The notes beneath the pieces were generated by a model. It searched no databases and was not told the origin of the DNA. It saw nothing but the letters and a program-made list of their open reading frames with translations. This document shows, piece by piece, positions 6,167-11,159 of a stretch of 11,730 nt of DNA; within the stretch, counting starts at the first letter, position 1; each line of letters opens with the position of its first letter. The translations under genes were made by a program, and so were the position numbers. Where the stretch lies: positions 1-11,730 of the forward strand of contig JAHFOP010000032.1 in the NCBI GenBank assembly GCA_023261605.1. Reading direction: 5' to 3'. The stretch comes from Candidatus Moraniibacteriota bacterium (GTDB taxonomy: Bacteria > Patescibacteriota > Minisyncoccia > Moranbacterales > UBA2206).

Positions 6167-7594
6167 TTATTTTTTAGCAGTTTTTTTGACAGCTTTCTTA
6201 ACTATTTTTTTCTCTGCTTTAGGTTCACTTTTTTTCTTAGCCAGTTTCTTTTCCTCGGCTTCTTTTTTCTCAGTAGCTTTTTCTTCTTTCACTTCCTCGG
6301 CTTTTTCTTTCTTGTTTGATTTAGTTTCAGTGTCGGTGGGTTTCTTTTTCTTTTCATCTTTCTTGTCAGCGAGTACCAAGCCCATGCGATGCTCCTTGGG
6401 TTCGATGGAAAGAATTTTCCAAGCATATTTTTCTCCGGTTTTCAGAAGTTCGTCGAGTGTTCGTCCAGGATAGGCTTCGGACATTTCACTGATGTGCGCC
6501 AAGCCATGGATGTCTTTGTCAAGATAGACGAAAGCACCAAAATGATTGAGTTTGTTCACTGTGCCGGTCACGATGTCGCCGATGGAATATTTTTCGGCAA
6601 TCAAGCTCCAAGGATCTTTTTGCAGTGCTCTTATGGAAAGGGAAATTTTGTCACCATCGATGCCGATGATTTTAGCGTCCACTTTGTCGCCAACTTTCAC
6701 AATCGACCGTGGGTCTTCAATGAGTTGCCAAGCCAGTTCGGAAATGTGCACCAAACCTTCCATGCGGCGTCCTTCTTCTTTGCCAGCTGTGGCGGCCAAA
6801 GCAAATTTCACAAACGCGCCGAAATCGACAACTCCACTGATTTCTCCGGTCACGGTGTCGCCAACATTAAGTGAAGAAATAACTTCCAAATCTTTCTCGC
6901 TCTGAGCAGCTTTTTCACTGGCAATGAGTTTTTCAGTTTCGCGATCAGCGTCCAAAATCTTGACTTCCAATTCTTGCCCAACCAATTTTTTGAGCAGATT
7001 TAAAATCTTATTTTTATCACCGTCTTCAACTCTAGGATAATTTTTACTGGAAAGTTGTGAAACCGGCAAGAAGCCGGAGATACCATTGATTTCCACCAAA
7101 AGGCCACCTTTATTCGCGCTGAGCACCTTAGTAGTAACCTTATCTTGTGTATCACGCTTGGACTCGATGTCGTCCCAAGCTTTTTCATAGGAGGCTTCTC
7201 GGATGGAAAGTTCGACATAGCCATCTTCGTTCTCCAAATCAATAACAGTGGCTTGCACAGTATCGCCCAATTTCAATTTTCCATTACCCAGGCCGTCTTT
7301 AATTTCTTTGCCGAGCACTACGCCTGTTCCGAAGGGGGTGAGGTCGAGATATATTTCATTGGAAGAAACTTCAATCACTTCTCCAATGACAGTGTCACCA
7401 ATTTCGGGAAAATGAAAGGTCGTTTCTGACATCAGTTGCTTCATGAGAGAGTTTTTTTGTCCGTCAACTTCAGCCCCGTCTGTCTTTTTGGCGGTTTTTT
7501 CCTTGGTTTTCACTGGCTTTTTGACTGGAACAGCCGCTTCTTCTTCGATTTTGTCCACTTCTTGTGCCAACAAATTGTCTAAAATGCTTGTCAT
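6167..7594 (-). CDS. rpsA: 30S ribosomal protein S1
   Basis: A 475-residue protein with four S1 (OB-fold) RNA-binding repeats at about 65-132, 150-227, 243-323 and 337-410. Signature stretches include VDFGAFVKF (256-264) with LVHISELAW (281-289) in repeat three, and HFGAFVYLD with GLAHISEMS in repeat four. E. coli S1 has six repeats; four is common elsewhere. A charged N-terminal extension (1-64) and a Lys/Glu/Ala-rich tail (411-475) flank the core, the tail probably disordered. S1 binds mRNA on the small subunit and helps initiation, especially on mRNAs with weak Shine-Dalgarno sites, which suits the many such genes here. The ATG at 7594 has AAAGGA 10 bases upstream. It is the first gene of the block and has a leader of about 200 bases, a place where S1 genes are often autoregulated. 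Confidence 0.95.
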   Translation of the reverse strand: MTSILDNLLAQEVDKIEEEAAVPVKKPVKTKEKTAKKTDGAEVDGQKNSLMKQLMSETTFHFPEIGDTVIGEVIEVSSNEIYLDLTPFGTGVVLGKEIKDGLGNGKLKLGDTVQATVIDLENEDGYVELSIREASYEKAWDDIESKRDTQDKVTTKVLSANKGGLLVEINGISGFLPVSQLSSKNYPRVEDGDKNKILNLLKKLVGQELEVKILDADRETEKLIASEKAAQSEKDLEVISSLNVGDTVTGEISGVVDFGAFVKFALAATAGKEEGRRMEGLVHISELAWQLIEDPRSIVKVGDKVDAKIIGIDGDKISLSIRALQKDPWSLIAEKYSIGDIVTGTVNKLNHFGAFVYLDKDIHGLAHISEMSEAYPGRTLDELLKTGEKYAWKILSIEPKEHRMGLVLADKKDEKKKKPTDTETKSNKKEKAEEVKEEKATEKKEAEEKKLAKKKSEPKAEKKIVKKAVKKTAKK

Positions 7595-7665
7595 ATGATT
7601 ATTTTCCTTTCATCTTGCGAATAAGCATCAAAAATCGCGTGAATAATTAAATAATGCTTTACTGA

Positions 7666-7680
7666 AGCCAATAATTGGCT
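7666..7680. promoter_or_regulatory. 15-base palindrome in the rpsA leader
   Basis: AGCCAAT and ATTGGCT are exact complements around one central A. The palindrome abuts and shares one base with the DnaA-box-like site at 7680-7688. It could be an operator or an RNA hairpin in the rpsA leader. The whole stretch 7595-7840 holds no ORF with a start signal; it contains this palindrome, two DnaA-like boxes, a small GGAAT/ATTCC hairpin (7745-7760) and the promoter. Confidence 0.4.
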
Positions 7681-7688
7681 GTGGATAA
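7680..7688 (-). promoter_or_regulatory. DnaA box, perfect consensus
   Basis: On the minus strand the sequence is TTATCCACA, an exact match to the bacterial DnaA box TTATNCACA. It lies about 90 bases upstream of the rpsA start, inside the transcribed leader if the promoter at 7801-7829 is used. One match can occur by chance, but a second site is close by. Confidence 0.5.
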
Positions 7689-7735
7689 CTCGTGTAAAAA
7701 CAAAAAAATCCCTCAAAAAGGATAATATTAAGAAG

Positions 7736-7744
7736 TTATCAACA
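7736..7744 (+). promoter_or_regulatory. DnaA box-like site, one mismatch
   Basis: TTATCAACA differs from the DnaA consensus TTATCCACA at one base. It faces the perfect box at 7680-7688, 47 AT-rich bases away, so that GTTATCAACAG and CTGTGGATAAC form an 11-base inverted repeat with one mismatch. Confidence 0.35.
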
Positions 7745-7800
7745 GGAATTAATGCATTCCCTATTCAATTTTCTTAATGATTAACCTTATGTACTTCTAT

Positions 7801-7829
7801 AATATACACGTTCAAACAGAAGATGTCAA
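7801..7829 (-). promoter_or_regulatory. Strong sigma-70-type promoter for the rpsA block
   Basis: On the minus strand a perfect -35 TTGACA (7824-7829) is followed after exactly 17 bases by TATATT (7801-7806), a 5/6 match to TATAAT. Transcription would start near 7794, giving rpsA a leader of about 200 bases. It lies right after the pyrE terminator, so the block rpsA-cmk-tilS-ftsH-membrane protein is likely its own transcription unit. Confidence 0.72.
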
Positions 7830-7843
7830 ATCGAGTTATTTAT

Positions 7844-7912
7844 AATAAAAAAAACAACCCTACGACCATTACAGAATATTTCCTCCTTTTTCTGTAAGGT
7901 CGCGGGGTTGTT
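7844..7912 (-). terminator. Terminator of pyrE, long hairpin with AGGAGG loop
   Basis: Read on the minus strand, AACAACCC-type and GGGTTGTT-type arms (7905-7912 with 7853-7860), a middle stem (7898-7902 with 7863-7867) and a top stem TTACAGA/TCTGTAA make about 20 base pairs, followed by a run of eight T. The 15-base loop AAAAGGAGGAAATAT contains a perfect Shine-Dalgarno core. It starts 16 bases beyond the pyrE stop. A second copy follows pyrF. Confidence 0.85.
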
Positions 7913-7927
7913 GGGTGGAGGTTAAGC

Positions 7928-8512
7928 CTATATTGTATTTAAGGCCAGAAGTTCGGTGCGGGTAAAGATTGAATGCACATTAAACCCTTCCTCTTTTAGT
8001 GTCTCGCGTGCACCTTCTTCCCGGTCTACTATTACCATAACGTGCTCAACTTTAAAGCCTTGACTTCGAAGTCTTTCGGCGCTTTTTAAGATGGTTCCTC
8101 CGGTCGTTAAGACATCATCAACCAAGATTGTGTTCGCGTTTTTGGGGGCGGTAGCTGCTTTTTCGAGATAGTTGCCTGTTCCATGCCCCTTCGCTTCTTT
8201 GCGAATGATAATTTGCGGGAGGTCAAAACCTCTCACGAGTGCCACCATAGACGTAGCGGTAATAAGTGGATCTGCCCCCATTGTCATGCCGGCTATTGCT
8301 TGAATATTCGGGCAATGCTTTGAAATTAAATGCAAGAAGCATGTCCCAATGCAAAATCCTCCTCTGGGAATCAATGCTGTGCAACGACAGTCGATGTAGA
8401 AATCTGACGTTGTTCCAGAGGTTAATGTGAATGATCCACTTCTGTAGGAATATTTCAGAAGCATGTTGCCCAATTCCAATCGTGCATCCTCAAAAGGAAT
8501 AAAAAGATTCAT
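7928..8512 (-). CDS. pyrE: Orotate phosphoribosyltransferase
   Basis: A 194-residue enzyme that joins orotate to PRPP to give orotidine 5'-phosphate, the fifth step of UMP synthesis. The PRPP-binding motif VDDVLTTGGT is at 131-140, the catalytic flexible loop RKEAKGHGTG at 104-113, and FTLTSGTTSDFYIDCR (28-43) is the orotate-side signature. Length is normal. The ATG at 8512 has an excellent AAGGAGGG about 7 bases upstream. It has its own candidate promoter (8583-8611), a 14-base palindrome in its leader and its own terminator, so it appears to be a separate transcription unit downstream of pyrF, the enzyme of the next step. Confidence 0.95.
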   Translation of the reverse strand: MNLFIPFEDARLELGNMLLKYSYRSGSFTLTSGTTSDFYIDCRCTALIPRGGFCIGTCFLHLISKHCPNIQAIAGMTMGADPLITATSMVALVRGFDLPQIIIRKEAKGHGTGNYLEKAATAPKNANTILVDDVLTTGGTILKSAERLRSQGFKVEHVMVIVDREEGARETLKEEGFNVHSIFTRTELLALNTI

Positions 8513-8532
8513 ACTTGCCCTCCTTGCTTATG

Positions 8533-8546
8533 GCGCAATATTGCGC
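8533..8546. promoter_or_regulatory. 14-base perfect palindrome in the pyrE leader
   Basis: GCGCAATATTGCGC is fully self-complementary and lies about 10 bases upstream of the pyrE Shine-Dalgarno site, downstream of the candidate promoter. The position and GC-rich ends in an AT-rich leader suit an operator for a dimeric repressor. A hairpin in the RNA would have too small a loop to be well formed. Confidence 0.4.
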
Positions 8547-8582
8547 GGAAAATAGTGATTGATTGTCAAAAAAGCTACTGAA

Positions 8583-8611
8583 ATCCTAGCAGTTCGTTAT
8601 AAAAAAGTCAA
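8583..8611 (-). promoter_or_regulatory. Candidate pyrE promoter
   Basis: On the minus strand TTGACT (8606-8611) lies 17 bases from TAGGAT (8583-8588), 5/6 and 4/6 matches to the sigma-70 hexamers. It sits between the pyrF terminator and pyrE, which would otherwise lack a promoter. The leader would be about 65 bases. Confidence 0.45.
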
Positions 8612-8627
8612 AGATTTTTATTTTTAG

Positions 8628-8696
8628 AATAAAAAAAACAACCCACGCGATACTTACAGAATATTTCCTCCTTTTTCTGTAAGGTCGCGGGGTTGT
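8628..8696 (-). terminator. Terminator of pyrF, second copy of the AGGAGG-loop hairpin
   Basis: It shares 43 consecutive bases with the pyrE terminator (8654-8696 equals 7869-7911) and a further 17 at the other end including the eight-T run. Only the 9 bases 8645-8653 differ. Despite this the arm still pairs, now as CGCGA (8646-8650) with TCGCG (8685-8689). Top stem TTACAGA/TCTGTAA and the loop AAAAGGAGGAAATAT are identical. It begins 17 bases after the pyrF stop. Confidence 0.85.
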
Positions 8697-8713
8697 GAGG
8701 GGTAGGATAGTAA

Positions 8714-9685
8714 TTACCAATATCTTTTCCCTGCTCTTTCGAGCGCCGCATTAAGATCGTTGCTGGCAAGTTTTGCTGCCTGCGCGGCTGCCTGCGCAAA
8801 ATACTTCGGGTCGCAAGCGAATGGACCTTTCTGCCAAGCCGCAATAATTCCGCGCGAAGAATTCACCACAGCACCAAAACCATCTTCATTGAACGGAACA
8901 ACCGCATCATCCGCTTTTCCTCCCTGTCCTTCGCCACCGCTGATACTGTAACCCGGAACGAGCATGATGGAGTTTGGCAAAATCTTTCGCATTTTAACCG
9001 CATCCTCCGGATATGTGGCACCCATTACGACGCCACAATTACGATAACCGTTTTCTCCTTCGGTTCCCGCACCCCATTCTGCGACATAATGAGCTAGCCG
9101 CTCCCAGACCGCGAGACCATTGTTTGTCACCAGTTGCTCAATGACGGAATTTGGTTTGAAGCTCGTCTTATCGACAACAAAGGCGCATGTGCCGTGCAGC
9201 ATAACCTGCTGAACATATCGCATTACAGAGTCTTCGCCAATATAGCCATCAACTGTGACAGCATCAGATCGTATTGGTGCAACGACTTTACGATCATCAA
9301 AAAAGGGAACTTCTCCGATATGGGCTTCAGCGTATGTTTCCGCTGTTTCCGAACCATCTTTGCATTTGGCATCCTTAATGCGCAGAAGGCCTTTGTATTT
9401 AGCAAAGGCCAAGCTTTTTTCCAATGTTTTCCATGCGTAATGGCTCCGGTTATAAAACGCTGCTTGGGGCTTCACGACCACGACATGCGGTTCAATCGCT
9501 TCAATAATGGTGCGATTGAATGCGTAGTATAATTCGCCAATTGCTTCTTCCGTGTCTCCATAGATCGCTCGCATCTCTTCAATTAGATGCGGTGGCATAA
9601 ATCGGAGTTGTGGGTCGAGGCCAACACACAAAACACTCTTCTTTTCTTTCATTTTCGCCTGCAGAATATCAACGAATGTTTTCAT
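8714..9685 (-). CDS. pyrF: Orotidine 5'-phosphate decarboxylase, type 2
   Basis: A 323-residue enzyme that decarboxylates OMP to UMP, the last step of de novo UMP synthesis. Motifs of the long type 2 subfamily are present: CVGLDP (20-25), catalytic Lys in VVKPQ (K72), D-x-K-x-x-D as DAKCKD (D105, K107, D110), GATYPED (222-228), LVPGY (242-246) and the phosphate-binding NSSRG (275-279). The usual Arg after the motif lysine is Cys here and the usual Ile after the last Asp is Gly, but the catalytic charges remain. The frame is open 12 codons further upstream to 9721, but the ATG at 9685 is preferred: the protein then begins directly at the conserved FVDILQ region and has AAGGAG 10 bases upstream. 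It lies 61 bases after a small Cys-rich ORF. Confidence 0.92.
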   Translation of the reverse strand: MKTFVDILQAKMKEKKSVLCVGLDPQLRFMPPHLIEEMRAIYGDTEEAIGELYYAFNRTIIEAIEPHVVVVKPQAAFYNRSHYAWKTLEKSLAFAKYKGLLRIKDAKCKDGSETAETYAEAHIGEVPFFDDRKVVAPIRSDAVTVDGYIGEDSVMRYVQQVMLHGTCAFVVDKTSFKPNSVIEQLVTNNGLAVWERLAHYVAEWGAGTEGENGYRNCGVVMGATYPEDAVKMRKILPNSIMLVPGYSISGGEGQGGKADDAVVPFNEDGFGAVVNSSRGIIAAWQKGPFACDPKYFAQAAAQAAKLASNDLNAALERAGKRYW

Positions 9686-9695
9686 TATGTCGATT

Positions 9696-9700
9696 CTCCT
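9696..9700 (-). promoter_or_regulatory. Ribosome binding site that fixes the pyrF start
   Basis: The minus strand reads AAAAGGAGAA, with the AGGAG core ending 10 bases before the ATG at 9685. The in-frame ATG at 9721 has no such site, so translation from 9685 is favoured. Confidence 0.65.
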
Positions 9701-9746
9701 TTTCTTTTCGCATAATCGCATTTTCTTGATTAAAGCTATCTTAACA

Positions 9747-9914
9747 TCATTTTCTGCGTATATTTCTGTTGTCTGAGCATCCTATACAGCATGCGTAACC
9801 AAAGGTTGTTTCACAAAGGTCCTTTTCTGGGCCACCTCTCGAGCATTTCTTTATCTGAGTTTTATTGGTAGTTGCAGTGGGTTTTTTGTGATGATTGTTT
9901 CTGTTTTTTGCCAT
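9747..9914 (-). CDS. Small Cys-rich protein of 55 residues, function unknown
   Basis: A short ORF upstream of pyrF. The ATG at 9914 has a strong AAGGAG 9 bases upstream, as good as those of pyrF and pyrE, and the stop is TGA at 9747-9749. The N-terminal half is basic and polar, rich in Lys, Asn and His (MAKNRNNHHKKPTATTNK). The C-terminal half carries five cysteines at 24, 34, 42, 43 and 46 (KKCSRGGPEKDLC, then FGYACCIGCSD). There is no signal peptide or membrane segment. The Cys pattern could bind a metal or form disulfides; it could also suit a modified peptide, but no modification enzyme is near. It shares the candidate promoter with pyrF, so a leader-peptide or regulator role for pyrF is possible. 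I do not recognise a family. Confidence 0.6.
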   Translation of the reverse strand: MAKNRNNHHKKPTATTNKTQIKKCSRGGPEKDLCETTFGYACCIGCSDNRNIRRK

Positions 9915-9998
9915 AATCAAGTTCTCCTTAGCGTTGAATGTTTGATTCCTGAATACATAACAAACGTCCGATAATACACTAATTTTAAACGAACCATT

Positions 9999-10014
9999 TC
10001 CGCCTAAATGCGGA
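9999..10014. repeat. Short hairpin in the divergent intergenic region
   Basis: TCCGC and GCGGA pair around the 6-base loop CTAAAT and are followed on the plus strand by GTTTTTG. On that strand it looks like a small terminator, though no plus-strand gene lies upstream. On the minus strand it would be a hairpin in the leader of the Cys-rich ORF and pyrF. Confidence 0.4.
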
Positions 10015-10032
10015 GTTTTTGCTTGAATTTAA

Positions 10033-10059
10033 GGTATAGGAAAAAGGAGTAGATGTCAA
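10033..10059 (-). promoter_or_regulatory. Candidate promoter of the Cys-rich ORF and pyrF
   Basis: On the minus strand a perfect -35 TTGACA (10054-10059) is followed by TATACC at 15 bases or TACCTT at 17 bases. The -35 with its next bases (TTGACATCT) is identical to that of the rpsA promoter. The spacing or the -10 is suboptimal, whichever is used. The leader would be about 110 bases. Confidence 0.42.
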
Positions 10060-10134
10060 AGAGTCCTCGACAAAAGTGTTTTTGGATGATAAGCTGTAAT
10101 AGTTGAATAAATTTAAAATTTCTAAACCAAACTT

Positions 10135-10797
10135 ATGATTATCCAATACTATGGTCATTCTTGCTTCAAATTAACCACCAAGCCCGCGGGGCGTGGACAG
10201 GCAGATGTGAACATTTTTCTGGATCCTTTTGACAAATCCATTGGCCTCAGGCCTCCGCAAGGCAGTGCGGATTTGGTTCTGGTGAGTCATGACCATCCGG
10301 ATCACAACAATGTGGCAGCGATAAAGGGTGAGCCGAGTGTGATTGATATTCCCGGAGAGTACAGCGTGAAAGGTGTGAACATCGTGGGCTTTCCTTCTTT
10401 TCATGACGAGAAGGATGGCGCAGAGAGAGGATCAAATACTATTTATGTTCTAGAATCGGAAGATTTGCGCATTTGCCACTTGGGTGATTTAGGTACGGAT
10501 CTGACGGAGAAACAATACGATGCTATTAGTGGGGTGGATATTTTGATGATCCCTGTTGGTGGCGGGGGCTATACAATCGATGGAGAAAAAGCCGCTAAGA
10601 TGGTCAAAAAAATTGAACCGCGCGTCGTTATCCCAATGCATTTCAAAACCAAAGGTGTGACAGCCAAGATTGATGATGAGAAAAAATTCTGTGATGCCAT
10701 TGGCAACTGTCCAACTGAAAGAGTGGCTAAGCTGAATTTCAAGAAAAAAGACGCGGAAGACAAAAAGATGGAAGTGATCATTATGGGAATGGAGTAG
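10135..10797 (+). CDS. MBL-fold metal-dependent hydrolase, UlaG-like
   Basis: A 220-residue metallo-beta-lactamase-fold protein. The metal motif HDHPDH (52-57) follows a strand ending in VLVS. Further likely ligands are H90 (PSFHDE), D118 in HLGDLG (115-120) and H169 in IPMHF (167-170). N-terminal IQYYGHSCFKL and DIPGEY (71-76) are typical of the short UlaG-like branch, seen in many bacteria and archaea as a general hydrolase of unknown substrate. L-ascorbate-6-phosphate lactonase activity should not be assumed from the fold. The ATG at 10135 lacks a Shine-Dalgarno site; only a weak upstream promoter (TCGACA, 17 bases, TAAGCT) can be proposed. A small membrane protein and gyrA follow on the same strand. 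Confidence 0.9.
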   Translation: MIIQYYGHSCFKLTTKPAGRGQADVNIFLDPFDKSIGLRPPQGSADLVLVSHDHPDHNNVAAIKGEPSVIDIPGEYSVKGVNIVGFPSFHDEKDGAERGSNTIYVLESEDLRICHLGDLGTDLTEKQYDAISGVDILMIPVGGGGYTIDGEKAAKMVKKIEPRVVIPMHFKTKGVTAKIDDEKKFCDAIGNCPTERVAKLNFKKKDAEDKKMEVIIMGME

Positions 10798-10802
10798 TTT
10801 TT

Positions 10803-11087
10803 ATGAATATAGGAGACAAAATAGAAGAAATCAGGCGTGCTCCGGAGCATATCCGGTTGCGTTGGGCGTGGGGGATCACGGCTGGTTTTATGGTGGTAAT
10901 AGTTTTTCTCTGGATAATTCTTATGAAAAGCCAAGTGGGCAATTTTTCTCAGTCAATCACGCCGCCCGATGCCAATCTTTCATCTGAATTTGACCAACAA
11001 AAAAAATCTATTCAAGATGCTGTTGGACAATTGAAAGGGTCTGCAAATAGCGCTGTGCAATCGAATTCAAGCCAAGCAATTAAATAG
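10803..11087 (+). CDS. Small single-span membrane protein, function unknown
   Basis: A 94-residue protein with one strongly hydrophobic helix at about 22-42 (WAWGITAGFMVVIVFLWIIL), preceded by a charged, Arg-rich N-terminus (KIEEIRRAPEHIRLR) and followed by a polar, Ser/Gln-rich tail. The positive N-terminal flank suggests that the N-terminus is cytoplasmic and the tail outside. No motif is seen. It starts 5 bases after the MBL gene stop, with a GGAG 8 bases upstream that lies in the end of that gene, so the two are probably translated from one mRNA. Confidence 0.8.
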   Translation: MNIGDKIEEIRRAPEHIRLRWAWGITAGFMVVIVFLWIILMKSQVGNFSQSITPPDANLSSEFDQQKKSIQDAVGQLKGSANSAVQSNSSQAIK

Positions 11088-11104
11088 AAAAACAACTAAA
11101 TCAA

Positions 11105-11143
11105 CCGGAACGGTGTCTGCATAGAAGCAGCCTGTTTTTCCGG
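11105..11143 (+). other. Hairpin between the small membrane gene and gyrA
   Basis: CCGGAA (11105-11110) pairs with TTCCGG (11138-11143), enclosing an inner CTGC/GCAG stem with loop ATAGAA, followed by CCTGTTTTTC. The inner hairpin plus T-run could be a weak terminator for the MBL operon; the whole could be a leader structure for gyrA. Neither reading is strong. Confidence 0.35.
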
Positions 11144-11145
11144 AT

Positions 11146-11151
11146 TATAAT
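11146..11151 (+). promoter_or_regulatory. Perfect -10 element just before gyrA
   Basis: TATAAT is present exactly, but no matching -35 lies 16-18 bases upstream. If it is used, transcription would start near 11158, which would make an mRNA beginning at 11160 leaderless, or give about 80 bases of leader for a start at 11241. Confidence 0.33.
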
Positions 11152-11159
11152 CTATAACT

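Noticed and set aside
7666..7744. Chromosomal origin (oriC)
   Set aside because: Only two DnaA-like boxes, one imperfect, and no dnaA, dnaN or cluster of boxes in the window. Reported only as a possible DnaA-regulated leader.
7840..7869. Nine-residue ORF (MVVGLFFLL) led by AGGAGG in the pyrE terminator loop
   Set aside because: The AGGAGG sits 12 bases before this ATG, but the second copy of the hairpin after pyrF lacks the ATG, so the reading frame is not conserved and the terminator explanation is enough.
8714..9721. Longer pyrF reading frame starting at 9721
   Set aside because: The extra 12 residues (MRLCEKKRRIDI) overlap the ribosome binding site of the ATG at 9685, are not part of the family, and lack their own start signal.
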